Assembly (NCBI RefSeq): GCF_019145235.1
Contig: NZ_JAHSTV010000017.1
Span: 40,714-104,713 of the forward strand
Direction: 5' to 3'
Length of the DNA: 64,000 bases
Origin: Pseudomonas farris
Lineage (GTDB): Bacteria > Pseudomonadota > Gammaproteobacteria > Pseudomonadales > Pseudomonadaceae
Each line of letters opens with the position of its first letter. Position 1 is the stretch's first letter. The notes under the pieces were generated by a model that had not been told where the DNA came from, ran no database searches, and worked only from the letters and a program-made list of their open reading frames with translations. Position numbers and translations under genes: made by a program. Shown piece after piece: positions 25,583 to 35,339 of the stretch.

Positions 25583-28539
25583 CACTCGGCATCCAGATGC
25601 ATGGGGGTGATAACACGGCCATCGCCTTCTGCCTCACCAAGGCTGGCGTCGATGAAGTACACGCGGTCATCGGCCAACTGACCCTTGTCCACCAGATAAT
25701 CCTTGATGCTGCTGGCCCGTTCTTGACCCAGTTGACGCAACAGCACCTCGCTGGAACTCCAGAACGCGATCACGCCTTCACGCATTTTTTTGCTGCGTTC
25801 TTCCTTGCCCAGATCCTTCCATTCGGCGGGCGGCTGAGTCTTGAGGCGTGTGCGGTAGATCCCTTCAAGCAGCGGGCCTTTCTCGTTGTCCGGCACTTTC
25901 AGCAACGACGCCTGAGCCGGCACTTTGTCACCGCGGCGCTGGAGCATTTTGTAGTAGTTGTATTGGTATTCCCGCTCCAGACGTTGCTCGGCAATCAGCG
26001 GGCCATCGCTGGTCTTGGCGGCAGTGCCTTCGATTTCCAGGCGCAGGGCCGGACGTTCCTTGAGCGCCTGAGACAATTTGACCAGCGCTGTTTCAGCGTC
26101 TTTGCTCAGGTCGCTTGAACCCGGTGCAAATGCCACGGTGCCCAAGTCTTCCGAACCACCACCGCTCACCAGCCCGCCAATCATTTTGAATGGCGCTGCG
26201 GCTGCTTTCACGATCAGGTTGCGCAGGGTCTGCCAGATAATAGGCATGACACTGAACTGTGGATTGTTCAGGTCGCCGCTCACCGGCAGCTCGATGGAAA
26301 TCTTGCCGTCGACATCCTTGAGCAAGGCAATCGCCAGTTTCAGCGGCAGGCTCACGGCGTCTGGACTGTCGACCTTTTCACCCAGTTGCAACTGCTCGAC
26401 CACCACTTTGTTTTCGGCCAGGAGCTGGCCGTTGGTGATCTTGTAATGCAGGTCGAGATTGAGCCGGCCCTTGCGGATACGGTAACCGGCGAACTTGCCG
26501 GAGTAGGGCGTCAGGGTGGTCAGTTCCACCCGTTTGAAACTGGTGGCGATGTCCAGGCTGGCCATCGGGTCGAACGGGTTGACCGAACCCTTGATGGTCA
26601 CCGGTGCATAGCGGTCGACCTTGCCTTTGACGTCGACACTGGCCGGTTTTGCCTGGCGGCTGTCGATGGTGCCGATCTTCCCGTTGAGCTGTTGAACAGC
26701 TGTGGCGAAGTTCGGGGTCAGGCTGAAGTCGGCGAAGTTTGCCGAACCGTCATTGATGGTAATGCCGCCAATGTGGATGCCCAGCGGTTTTTCTTTTCCG
26801 GCGGCGGGCTTGGCCGCAGCGGTGGATGTAGCGCCGGAGTCAGCCGGTTGCGGGATCAGCAGGTCATCGATGTTGGTGGTGCGGTCATCGTTGATCATGA
26901 AGCGCGCATAAGGCTGGAACAGGTTGACCTTGTCGATCGACAGGCTGTCGCCATGTTGATAATTCAGACCTTCGAGCACCAACTGTTGCCACTTGAGGAA
27001 GTCGCGGGTTTTCAGGGTGTCGAGGGTGTGCAGTTGATCGACCTGGGCGCGGCCGGTGACGTTGAACGCCAGCGGCTCAGTGCTTTTCAGGTCGACCGCC
27101 AGATCACTGCCAAGCATGCCGCTGCGCAGCTCGAGACGAATGAACGGGTTGATGTAGGACTGGGCGACGCGCAGGTCGATGTCCTTGGTCTGCACGTTCA
27201 GTTTGGCGCTGATCGGAGCCAGATTGACCACGCCATCCGCGGTGATCTTGCCTTGCTTGCCCACACCGGTGTCGAGCTTGAGGTTGAAAGGTGAGCCATT
27301 GAGGCTGTCGAAATTTTGCAGGTCCAGGTTCAGTGGGCCCAACTCCAGCGCCACCTCCGGTTGTGCCTTGCGGTCGGCCAGGTGCACCTGATAATCACGC
27401 AGCTGCACGTCTTTGAGCAGCACCTGCCAAGGCTTGCTCGGCGCGCTCGGTTCAGGCTTCGGCGAATCGGCAGCCGCTGGTGCGCTGATTGGCTCGGCAT
27501 TGGCTTTGGCGGCCGCCTTGGACGGCTGACTGGCGAACAGTTTTTGCCAATCGAGTTGCCCATCGGCCTCGAGGGCGGCCCAGGTTTCCAGTTTCTGACT
27601 GCGAATTTTGCCGACCACTACTTGCTGTTTGGCCAGGTCCACGGTGGTTTCGCTGATGTCCAGCCGCTCGAGCTTCGCCAGCGGTCGACCGTCCGGAGTC
27701 TTGATGGCAAAAGGCGCGATGCTGACGGCAACGTTGCTCAGCAGCAGTTCGGTTTCCTTGGCCAGGTTGAGTTTGTAGTCGGTGCTGAGGCTGACGACGC
27801 CATCTTCGAGTGCGAGTGGCACAGCATCGCGCACATAGGGCCAAAAGGATTTCATCTTGCCGTCGGTGATTTTCAGCTTACCTTCGGAGGCGATCGGGAT
27901 CAGGCTGAAGTTACCGGTCCAGTCGATCTGCCCACCTGCCGGGCCGACGGCCACCAACGTCATGTCGGCGCTGTCTTCGGGCAAGGTGCTGAGGTTTTTC
28001 AGTTCGAAGTCGAGTTTGTCGTAGAGGAATTCGATGGGTTCGCTGGGCCGTGCATCCTCGAAATGGACGGAGCCGCTGGCCAGTTTGATCCGCTCCACGC
28101 GCAGCGGGAATGGTTTGGCGTCCGGATCGGCCGGGGTCGGTTCGCTGGCGGGGATCTTGAACAGGCCGAGCAGGTTGAGTTTGCCGTCCTTGCCGAAAAG
28201 GATTTCGGTCTTGGGTTTGTCCAGTTCGATATCGGACAAGTGCAGCGCCTTGGTCCAGAGGCTGTCGATCTGCAGGTTGGCGTACAGACGTTCGAAGCCC
28301 ACTTGCTCTTTGCCCGGCTCGCCGATGACCAGGCCCCAAAGGGTGACTTCAAGACTGAACGGATTGAGTTCGATCCGCGAAATCGTGGCGGGCGTCGTGG
28401 CGTAGTTGGCCAATTGTTGGTTGGCGACCCGCAACGCGATGCCCGGCAAAATCAGAAACCCCAGCAGGCTATAAAGAGCCAGGGCAGTCAACAAGGCGCC
28501 GATAGCGCGAATCAATCCTTTGGGCATGTGCGGCTTCAT
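25582..28539 (-). CDS. DUF748 AsmA-like envelope protein
   Basis: About 985 aa. One N-terminal membrane helix (LIRAIGALLTALALYSLLG) is followed by a very long beta-rich periplasmic part with repeated DUF748/AsmA-type segments (about residues 100-700). A C-terminal region (about 840-980) resembles an OmpA-like/peptidoglycan-associated fold (VAFAPGSSDLSKDAETALVK ... LRLEIEGTAA). AsmA-like proteins are proposed bridges for lipid transport between membranes. The start is uncertain: ATG 28539 is used, but ATG 28527, ATG 28572 and TTG 28593 are in frame and none has a clear ribosome site. Confidence 0.8.
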   Translation of the reverse strand: MKPHMPKGLIRAIGALLTALALYSLLGFLILPGIALRVANQQLANYATTPATISRIELNPFSLEVTLWGLVIGEPGKEQVGFERLYANLQIDSLWTKALHLSDIELDKPKTEILFGKDGKLNLLGLFKIPASEPTPADPDAKPFPLRVERIKLASGSVHFEDARPSEPIEFLYDKLDFELKNLSTLPEDSADMTLVAVGPAGGQIDWTGNFSLIPIASEGKLKITDGKMKSFWPYVRDAVPLALEDGVVSLSTDYKLNLAKETELLLSNVAVSIAPFAIKTPDGRPLAKLERLDISETTVDLAKQQVVVGKIRSQKLETWAALEADGQLDWQKLFASQPSKAAAKANAEPISAPAAADSPKPEPSAPSKPWQVLLKDVQLRDYQVHLADRKAQPEVALELGPLNLDLQNFDSLNGSPFNLKLDTGVGKQGKITADGVVNLAPISAKLNVQTKDIDLRVAQSYINPFIRLELRSGMLGSDLAVDLKSTEPLAFNVTGRAQVDQLHTLDTLKTRDFLKWQQLVLEGLNYQHGDSLSIDKVNLFQPYARFMINDDRTTNIDDLLIPQPADSGATSTAAAKPAAGKEKPLGIHIGGITINDGSANFADFSLTPNFATAVQQLNGKIGTIDSRQAKPASVDVKGKVDRYAPVTIKGSVNPFDPMASLDIATSFKRVELTTLTPYSGKFAGYRIRKGRLNLDLHYKITNGQLLAENKVVVEQLQLGEKVDSPDAVSLPLKLAIALLKDVDGKISIELPVSGDLNNPQFSVMPIIWQTLRNLIVKAAAAPFKMIGGLVSGGGSEDLGTVAFAPGSSDLSKDAETALVKLSQALKERPALRLEIEGTAAKTSDGPLIAEQRLEREYQYNYYKMLQRRGDKVPAQASLLKVPDNEKGPLLEGIYRTRLKTQPPAEWKDLGKEERSKKMREGVIAFWSSSEVLLRQLGQERASSIKDYLVDKGQLADDRVYFIDASLGEAEGDGRVITPMHLDAE

Positions 28540-28633
28540 TTGTCGGAATCGGAGTGCCTTGGAGTATGGCATGCGTTTGCGGTTCCGAAGCAACCAGGCT
28601 TTATAGGATTTATCTGATTATCGGCGTGGACTT

Positions 28634-29650
28634 TCAGAGCTGCAGGATCAGCGTTTTCAGTGGCGGCTGCTGATCCATCGACGGGAAATCGCTGCCCGGC
28701 GTCAGCACGCTCCACTCACGCACCGGGCGCCCGGCCTTCTCTGCGCAGCGCAAAACCTGCTCGCGCCAATCGTCCATGCTGACCTTCGCCAGGTTGTTGC
28801 AGCAGATCAGCACGCCATCGTCGGCAGTGGTCAACAGCGCCGGTTTGAGCAGGCTTTGATAGTCACGCAACAGGTCGACCGTGCCGAAAGCGCTCTTGGC
28901 CCAGGCCGGAGGATCAAGCAGCACCAGATCGTACTGACGTGGGTCCAGACGTTGATAGCTCGGCAGTTTCTGGCCGCGACGCTGGCTGATCGGCAGACCG
29001 GCCAATTGACGAATCGCCGGGAAATAATCGGACTGGATGAATTCCATCGTCGGCAATTGCGGGTTGAGCAGACCGTTCTCGCGGCCGACCGCCAGATTGC
29101 CTTCGGCAAAGTCCAGGTTGCACACCTCGCTCGCACCCCCCGCCGCAGCGCTGAGGCCGACGCCACAGGTGTAGGCAAACAGGTTCAGCACACTTTTGTT
29201 TTTGCTGTGCGCCTTGACCCAGCCGCGAGCGTTGCGCAGGTCGAGAAACAGCAATGGGTCCTGGCCGGCGTGGCGCCCGCGAACCCGGTAGTTCAGTCCC
29301 CATTCGTGACCGATCAAATCTTGCAGGGCGGCTTCGTCGGCGCGGTAGACGGTGTCTTCGCGGTCGATGCGCGAGTTGCCACGGGAACGGTCGTTGTAGA
29401 CCAGCAGGGTGTCGAGGCCTAGCTGCTGATTGACGATCTCATGCAGTTGCAGCAGGGCGTCACGCTCCAGTGCCTGATGAAAACTCTGCACCAACAGTTG
29501 CGGACCGTAGCGGTCGATGGTCAGGCCGCCGGCGCCTTCCTGGCTGCCGTGGAACAGGCGATAGCAATCGGTGCCCTGCTGATGCAACTCGGCAAGCAGG
29601 TCCTGACGATGATCGAGGGCGGCGCGCAGCGCCTGATTCAAGGAAGACAT
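28634..29650 (-). CDS. RlmI-like class I SAM-dependent rRNA methyltransferase
   Basis: 338 aa. It has the central domain of RlmI-type enzymes (YRLFHGSQEGAGGLTIDRYG, about residues 30-49) and a Rossmann methyltransferase domain with VLNLFAYTCGVGLSAAAGGA as the SAM-binding motif I and VLLDPPAWAKS as motif IV. It lacks the N-terminal PUA domain of E. coli RlmI, which is about 60 residues longer. The 23S rRNA m5C target is therefore inferred. It is monocistronic between acsA and DUF748, with a REP pair upstream. Confidence 0.8.
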   Translation of the reverse strand: MSSLNQALRAALDHRQDLLAELHQQGTDCYRLFHGSQEGAGGLTIDRYGPQLLVQSFHQALERDALLQLHEIVNQQLGLDTLLVYNDRSRGNSRIDREDTVYRADEAALQDLIGHEWGLNYRVRGRHAGQDPLLFLDLRNARGWVKAHSKNKSVLNLFAYTCGVGLSAAAGGASEVCNLDFAEGNLAVGRENGLLNPQLPTMEFIQSDYFPAIRQLAGLPISQRRGQKLPSYQRLDPRQYDLVLLDPPAWAKSAFGTVDLLRDYQSLLKPALLTTADDGVLICCNNLAKVSMDDWREQVLRCAEKAGRPVREWSVLTPGSDFPSMDQQPPLKTLILQL

Positions 29651-29753
29651 GCTAAGCGCCTTGCAGGAGGGAATTGGGGGCGCGGGAGTTTAACAGCTAT
29701 GGGCTTTGAGTTTTGTGGGCAAATGTGTGGGATGTGGTGGCTGTGAGGGCGTC

Positions 29754-29828
29754 TTCGCGAGCAAGCCCGCTCCCACACAGGATTGATGAACGACACAAAT
29801 TCACTGTGGGAGCGGGCTTGCTCGCGAA
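29754..29828. repeat. REP pair in reversed (tail-to-tail) orientation
   Basis: Two REP copies occur in the order complement-then-forward (CGCGAGCAAGCCCGCTCCCA ... TGGGAGCGGGCTTGCTCGCG), the opposite of the other REPINs here. The 26-nt spacer lies where the REPIN borders would be. It is located between acsA and the RlmI-like gene. Confidence 0.88.
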
Positions 29829-29867
29829 GCTTTTAAGCTCTTTCGATGGCCAATGCACAACACGGGC

Positions 29868-31805
29868 TCATTGGTTCAGCCGCTGATCGATCAACCCTTG
29901 CACCACACTCGGGTCGGCGAGGGTCGAGGTATCGCCCAGGCTGTCCAGTTCGTTGCAGGCGATCTTGCGCAGAATCCTGCGCATGATTTTGCCCGAGCGG
30001 GTTTTCGGCAGGGCCGGAGCCCATTGGATCAAGTCCGGTTTGGCGAAGCTGCCGATTTCCTTGCTGACATGCGCCAGCAATTGTTTCTTCAGTTCGTCGT
30101 TGGGTTCGGTGCCATTCATGGGCGTGACGAAGGCATAGATGCCCTGGCCTTTGACGTCGTGGGGGTAACCGACCACGGCGGCCTCGGCGATGCTGTCGTG
30201 CAGCACCAGCGCGCTTTCAACTTCGGCCGTACCGATGCGGTGCCCGGAGACGTTGATCACGTCGTCGATGCGCCCGGTGATCCAGTAGTCGCCGTCCTCG
30301 TCGCGACGTGCGCCATCGCCGGTGAAGTAATAGCCGGGGTAGGGCTTGAAGTAGGTTTCGATCATCCGTTTAGGGTCGCCGTAGACGCTGCGGATCTGCG
30401 CCGGCCAGCTGGACTTGATGGCCAGTATGCCGCTGCCAGCGCCTTTGATTTCCTTGCCGTGTTCGTCGAGCAGTACCGGTTGCACGCCGAACATCGGTTG
30501 AGTAGCGCAACCGGGTTTGATCCGTTGGGTGCTGACCAGCGGGCTGAGCATAATGCCGCCGGTTTCGGTCTGCCACCAAGTATCGACAATCGGGCAGCGC
30601 TGCTCGCCGACCGTATTGAAATACCACTCCCAGGCTTCCGGGTTGATCGGCTCACCGACGGTGCCGAGTAACCGCAGGCTCTCGCGGGACGTTTCCTTTA
30701 ACGGTTCGGGGCCTTCGCGCATCAGCGCACGCAGGGCGGTTGGAGCGGTGTAGAAGATGTTCACATGGTGCTTGTCGATCACCTGCCAGAAGCGCGAGGT
30801 GCTGGGGTAGCTCGGCACGCCTTCGAAGATCAGCGTGGTCGCCCCGTTGGCCAGCGGCCCGTAGACAATGTAGCTGTGGCCGGTGACCCAGCCGACATCG
30901 GCGGTGCACCAGAAAACTTCACCGTCGCGATAGTCGAGCACGTACTTGAAGGTCATGGCAGCTTGCAGCAAGTAGCCGCCGGTGGTGTGCAGCACGCCTT
31001 TGGGTTTACCGGTGCTGCCGGAGGTGTAGAGAATGAACAGCGGGTCTTCGGCGTCCATCGGCTCTGGCGGGCAGTCGTCGCTGACGTCGCGCAAAGCCTG
31101 GTGGTACCAGATGTCCCGATCGTCGACCCAGTTAACCTGGCCTTGGGTACGTTCGACCACGATCACGGTGTTCACGTCGGGGCAGCTTTGCACCGCCGTG
31201 TCGACGTTCTGTTTGAGCGGCACGAATTTACCGCCGCGCACGCCTTCGTCGGCAGTGATCACGGTGCGGCAATCGGCGTCGAGGATCCGGTCACGCAGCG
31301 AGTCCGGGGAGAAGCCGCCGAACACCACCGAATGAATCGCGCCGATCCGCGCACAGGCGAGCATGGCGTAGGCGGCTTCGGGGATCATCGGCATGTAGAT
31401 GCACACGCGGTCGCCTTTCTTCACGCCACGGCTTTTGAGCACGTTGGCCAGTCGGCAGACGTTGTAATGGAGTTTTTTGTAGGTGATCTGGGCGGATTCG
31501 GCGGGGTCATCGCCTTCCCAGATGATCGCGATTTGATCGCCGCGTTTTTCCAGGTGACGGTCGATGCAATTGTAACTGACGTTTAACTGTCCACCAGCGA
31601 ACCAGCTCGCCTCACCGGTTTTCAGGTCGTAACGCTGGACGGTTTGCCACGGTGCGCTCCAGTCGAGAAAGCGTGTGGCCTGTTCGGCCCAGAAGGTGCT
31701 GGGGTGCTCGATGGATTGGCGGTACAGGCGTTGGTAGTCGTCTTGACTTAACTGTGCAGCCCGGCGGACGGCATCGGCTTTGGGGAACGTGCTGATATCG
31801 AACAT
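29868..31805 (-). CDS. acsA: Acetyl-CoA synthetase
   Basis: 645 aa, full length. It activates acetate to acetyl-CoA via acetyl-AMP. Motifs are ILYTSGSTGKPKGVLHTTGG (about residues 258-277, AMP binding), WWQTETGG (about 409), YFTGDGARRDEDGDYW and the C-terminal PKTRSGKIMRR containing the Lys that is acetylated/deacetylated in this family (about 604). Synthesis on acetate or ethanol is expected. It is monocistronic, with a REPIN upstream and a REP pair downstream. Confidence 0.97.
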   Translation of the reverse strand: MFDISTFPKADAVRRAAQLSQDDYQRLYRQSIEHPSTFWAEQATRFLDWSAPWQTVQRYDLKTGEASWFAGGQLNVSYNCIDRHLEKRGDQIAIIWEGDDPAESAQITYKKLHYNVCRLANVLKSRGVKKGDRVCIYMPMIPEAAYAMLACARIGAIHSVVFGGFSPDSLRDRILDADCRTVITADEGVRGGKFVPLKQNVDTAVQSCPDVNTVIVVERTQGQVNWVDDRDIWYHQALRDVSDDCPPEPMDAEDPLFILYTSGSTGKPKGVLHTTGGYLLQAAMTFKYVLDYRDGEVFWCTADVGWVTGHSYIVYGPLANGATTLIFEGVPSYPSTSRFWQVIDKHHVNIFYTAPTALRALMREGPEPLKETSRESLRLLGTVGEPINPEAWEWYFNTVGEQRCPIVDTWWQTETGGIMLSPLVSTQRIKPGCATQPMFGVQPVLLDEHGKEIKGAGSGILAIKSSWPAQIRSVYGDPKRMIETYFKPYPGYYFTGDGARRDEDGDYWITGRIDDVINVSGHRIGTAEVESALVLHDSIAEAAVVGYPHDVKGQGIYAFVTPMNGTEPNDELKKQLLAHVSKEIGSFAKPDLIQWAPALPKTRSGKIMRRILRKIACNELDSLGDTSTLADPSVVQGLIDQRLNQ

Positions 31806-31883
31806 GACGGTTCCTTATTCTTGTTACGACAAGTAATAAAGATGCGCCCTGTGAATTTTGAGTTCAAGTGTACGTAGAACCAA

Positions 31884-31973
31884 TGTGGGAGCGGGCTTGC
31901 TCGCGAAAGCGGTGTGTCATTCAACATTGGTGTCGACTGATACACCGCTTTCGCGAGCAAGCCCGCTCCCACA
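31884..31973. repeat. REPIN (canonical subtype)
   Basis: A 90-bp inverted pair of TGTGGGAGCGGGCTTGCTCG-type REPs, between pgi and acsA. Its central spacer (TGTCATTCAACATTGGTGTC) is nearly the same as in the copy at 25164. Confidence 0.93.
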
Positions 31974-32007
31974 GGGTCAGTGATGACCTGTGGGAAAGAG
32001 TCTCAAA

Positions 32008-33672
32008 TCACCCGCGGTGACGACCGCGGAAGTAGTTGATCAAACCTTGGGTGGAGGCATCGTCGGCCGGGCTTTCTTCGCTGCCGACCAGGCGGTTGTA
32101 GACGCCTTTGCCCAGTTCCTTGCCCAGCTCCACACCCCACTGGTCGAAGGCGTTGATGCCCCAGACCACGCTTTGCACGAAGACTTTGTGTTCGTACAGC
32201 GCCACCAGTGCGCCAAGACGACGCGGGCTGATGCGTTCGACCACCAACGTGTTACTCGGACGGTTGCCCGGGATCACCTTGTGCGACGCCAGCTTCTGCA
32301 CTTCGTCCTCGCTCATGCCCTTGTCACGCAGCTCGGCTTCGGCCTCGGCGCGGGTCTTGCCCAGCATCAGTGCCTGGCTTTGCGACAGACAGTTGGCGTA
32401 CAGCCACTGGTGGTGGTCGGACACCGGGTTGAAGCTGACGATCGGCACGATAAAGTCGGCCGGAATCAGCTGGGTGCCCTGGTGCAGCAACTGGTGGTAA
32501 GCGTGCTGACCGTTGCAGCCGACGCCGCCCCAGATCACCGGGCCGGTATCGGTGGACACTGGCGTGCCGTCCTGACGCACGCTCTTGCCGTTGGATTCCA
32601 TGTCCAGCTGTTGCAAGTGTTTGGTGATGTTGCGCAGGTAGTGGTCGTACGGCAGGATCGCGTGGCTTTGCGCGCCCCAGAAGTTGCCGTACCAGACGCC
32701 GAGCAACGCCAGCAGCACCGGCATGTTCTGGTCGAATGGCGCGCTCTGGAAGTGCTGGTCCATGGTGTAGGCACCGGACAGCAGTTCCTTGAAGTTCGAC
32801 ATGCCGATGGCCAATGCAATCGGCAAACCGATAGCCGACCACAGCGAATAACGCCCGCCGACCCAGTCCCACATCGGGAAGATGTTTTCTTCGCGAATAC
32901 CGAACGCCACCGCTGCCGCGTTGTTGCTGGAAACGGCGATGAAGTGACGGTACAGCTCGGCTTCCGAACCGCCCTGAGCCAGGTACCAGGCGCGTGCGGC
33001 CTGGGCGTTTTTCAGGGTTTCGAGGGTGTTGAAGGATTTCGACGAGACGATAAACAGCGTGGTCTCGGCGCGCAGCTTCATGGTCAGTTCGTGGAATTCA
33101 CTGCCGTCGATGTTCGCCAAGTAATGGCAGCGCACGCCTTTCTGGGCGTAGGACAGCAGCGCTTCGGATACCAACTCAGGGCCGAGGAACGAGCCACCGA
33201 TGCCGATATTCACCACGTCAGTGATCGGCTTCTCGGTGTAACCGCGCCACAAACCATCGTGGATGCGGCCCACGAGGTCGGTGATCTGGTTCAGCACCTT
33301 GTGCACATCGGGCATCACGTTGACGCCGTTGACCGACAGCTTGTCGCCCACCGGGCGGCGCAGTGCGGTGTGCAGCGCGGGGCGGCCTTCGGAAGAGTTG
33401 ACGATTTCGCCATCGAACAGCGCTTTGATCGCGCCTTTGAGGTCGACCTCGTTGGCGAGGCCCACCAGCAGATTGCGGGTCTCGGCGTTGATCAGGTTTT
33501 TCGAGTAGTCGAGAAACAGGCCGCAGCTGCTAAGGGTGAATTGAGTAAAGCGCTGCGGATCGGCATTAAAGGCTTCGCGCATGCTGAAATCCTGCATGGC
33601 TTGGCGGTGGTCATTCAGCGCTTGCCAGGCGGGCAGAGCGGTAACGTCGTGAGGAGTGCGGTAATACGCCAT
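32008..33672 (-). CDS. pgi: Glucose-6-phosphate isomerase
   Basis: 554 aa from MAYYRTPHDV (33672), the normal length; the upstream frame to 33762 is not protein-like. It interconverts glucose-6-phosphate and fructose-6-phosphate, which in pseudomonads mainly serves the Entner-Doudoroff/EDEMP cycle. PGI signature segments are visible: NIGIGGSFLGPELVSEAL (about residue 155), FIVSSKSFNTLET (about 210), the DWVGGRYSLWSAIGLP signature (about 270) and the catalytic Lys/His region near GCNGQHAYHQL (about 385). It lies 230 nt downstream of panD; that spacer shows no gene. Confidence 0.97.
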   Translation of the reverse strand: MAYYRTPHDVTALPAWQALNDHRQAMQDFSMREAFNADPQRFTQFTLSSCGLFLDYSKNLINAETRNLLVGLANEVDLKGAIKALFDGEIVNSSEGRPALHTALRRPVGDKLSVNGVNVMPDVHKVLNQITDLVGRIHDGLWRGYTEKPITDVVNIGIGGSFLGPELVSEALLSYAQKGVRCHYLANIDGSEFHELTMKLRAETTLFIVSSKSFNTLETLKNAQAARAWYLAQGGSEAELYRHFIAVSSNNAAAVAFGIREENIFPMWDWVGGRYSLWSAIGLPIALAIGMSNFKELLSGAYTMDQHFQSAPFDQNMPVLLALLGVWYGNFWGAQSHAILPYDHYLRNITKHLQQLDMESNGKSVRQDGTPVSTDTGPVIWGGVGCNGQHAYHQLLHQGTQLIPADFIVPIVSFNPVSDHHQWLYANCLSQSQALMLGKTRAEAEAELRDKGMSEDEVQKLASHKVIPGNRPSNTLVVERISPRRLGALVALYEHKVFVQSVVWGINAFDQWGVELGKELGKGVYNRLVGSEESPADDASTQGLINYFRGRHRG

Positions 33673-33902
33673 CGCTGCGGTTTTCCTTTTTACTTGAACG
33701 GCCTTTTGAACACTAAAATCCCGGAGCGCTGCGGGTGGGCGTCCGGTCAACTGCGTCGACACGATTTCATGGCGCAGGGCGAATACAGTAAACCTCGCGC
33801 TGCAATCTGTCTTGACTTTGTCTGACCTGCTCCCGGTACTTTTTTAACATTTAAACAGGGAGCAGTCCGACAAACGGAAGGCTGACAGGGGGAGGGACTC
33901 GA

Positions 33903-34283
33903 TCAGGCGACCTGAACCGGAATGGCATTACTGGTGTGGCTCAACTCGTTACCCGGCGCCATGTAGAGCATGCGCGGTTTGAAGTTGAGCAGCTCGGCTT
34001 CGCTGTAGTGGGCGTAAGCGCAGATGATCACGCGGTCGCCGACCTTGGCTTTGTGCGCCGCGGCACCGTTGACCGAAATCATGCGCGAACCTTCTTCGCC
34101 ACGAATCGCGTAGGTGGTGAAGCGTTCGCCATTGTCGATGTTGTAGATCTGGATCTGTTCGTACTCACGGATGCCGGACAGGTCCAGCCATTCGCCGTCG
34201 ATGGCGCAAGAGCCTTCGTAATCGAGTACAGCGTGGGTGACTTCGGCGCGATGCAGCTTGGCCTTGAGCATGATGGCGTGCAT
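33903..34283 (-). CDS. panD: Aspartate 1-decarboxylase precursor
   Basis: 126 aa from MHAIMLKAKL (34283). It makes beta-alanine for pantothenate. The proenzyme self-cleaves at Gly24-Ser25, visible in YEGSCAIDGEWLD, to form the pyruvoyl group on Ser25. The Lys9 (KAKLHRAEV) and Tyr58 (FTTYAIRGEEGS) regions are intact. It sits 195 nt downstream of panC with a REPIN between, so it may have its own promoter rather than being in the panBC transcript. Confidence 0.96.
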   Translation of the reverse strand: MHAIMLKAKLHRAEVTHAVLDYEGSCAIDGEWLDLSGIREYEQIQIYNIDNGERFTTYAIRGEEGSRMISVNGAAAHKAKVGDRVIICAYAHYSEAELLNFKPRMLYMAPGNELSHTSNAIPVQVA

Positions 34284-34373
34284 GAGTGTTTCCCCAGGTC
34301 GGAATCGAACGGCGGGCAGTTTGCCCGAAGGCTTTGTGAGCGGCAATACAGTCTGGACACGACGTAGATCCAA

Positions 34374-34463
34374 TGTGGGAGCGGGCTTGCTCGCGAAGAG
34401 GCCATCACATTCAACATCATCGTTGACTGTCAGACCGCTTTCGCGAGCAAGCCCGCTCCCACA
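34374..34463. repeat. REPIN (canonical subtype)
   Basis: A 90-bp inverted REP pair between panC and panD. It begins about 90 nt upstream of panD and ends 15 nt after the panC stop. Confidence 0.93.
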
Positions 34464-34478
34464 TTGGTTTTGCGGTGC

Positions 34479-35339
34479 TCAGGCTGGCGCGTCGAGGTTC
34501 AGATGCAGGTTGTCGATCAACCGCGTCGTGCCCAGGAACGCCGCCACCAGAATCACCAGATCCCGATCTTCGGCCGTCGCCGGACGCAAGGTCAGCGCAT
34601 GGCGAATTTCCAGATAATCCGTACGCAGGCCAGCGGCTTCAAGCTGTTTGATCTGCTCATTGATCAAGGTCGGGTAATCCCGCTCACCCTGTTTGATTGC
34701 ATCGGCAATATGGGTCAGGGTGCGATAGACCACTGGCGCGACGGCACGCTGTTCTTCGCTGAGGAAGCCATTGCGCGACGACAGCGCCAGACCGTCGGCG
34801 GCACGCACGGTGGGTTCGCCGATGATCTGAATCGGCATGTTCAGGTCATGCACCAGGGCGCGAATCACCGCCAGTTGCTGGAAGTCTTTCTGGCCGAAGA
34901 TCGCCAAGTCCGGCTGGACCATGTTGAACAGCTTGCTGACTACCGTCGCCACGCCTTCGAAATGCCCCGGACGGCTGGCGCCGCACAGTCCTTCGGACAG
35001 TTGCGGAACGCTGACGCGGGTCTGGCCGGCCATGCCGTCGGGATACATTTCTTCGACGGTGGGGGCGAACAGCAGATGGCAACCGGCCTGGAGCAGTTTC
35101 TCCTGATCGGCGGCCAGGGTTCGTGGGTACTTGTCGAGGTCTTCGCCGGCACCGAACTGTAGCGGGTTGACGAAAATGCTCGCGACCACGAAATCCACCC
35201 GTTGGGTGGCTTTGGTAATCAGCGCGATATGCCCGCTGTGCAGGTTGCCCATGGTCGGCACGAAGCCGATGCGCTTGCCTTCGCTACGGGCACGGGCCAC
35301 GGCGGCCCGCAGTTCGCGTGCGGTTTTTACGGTGTTCAT
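34479..35339 (-). CDS. panC: Pantothenate synthetase (pantoate-beta-alanine ligase)
   Basis: 286 aa. It joins pantoate and beta-alanine using ATP. The nucleotidyltransferase motifs are GFVPTMGNLHSGHIALI (residues 25-41, HIGH-like) and LALSSRNGFLS (the KMSKS-like SSRN, about 183); FGQKDFQQLAVIRALVHDL is the pantoate/ATP region. The start overlaps the panB stop by 4 nt (ATGA). Confidence 0.96.
   Translation of the reverse strand: MNTVKTARELRAAVARARSEGKRIGFVPTMGNLHSGHIALITKATQRVDFVVASIFVNPLQFGAGEDLDKYPRTLAADQEKLLQAGCHLLFAPTVEEMYPDGMAGQTRVSVPQLSEGLCGASRPGHFEGVATVVSKLFNMVQPDLAIFGQKDFQQLAVIRALVHDLNMPIQIIGEPTVRAADGLALSSRNGFLSEEQRAVAPVVYRTLTHIADAIKQGERDYPTLINEQIKQLEAAGLRTDYLEIRHALTLRPATAEDRDLVILVAAFLGTTRLIDNLHLNLDAPA

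Noticed and set aside
31990..33825. 611-codon open frame antisense to pgi
   Set aside because: It is an exact shadow of the glucose-6-phosphate isomerase gene, with Val/Asp/His-rich shadow composition.
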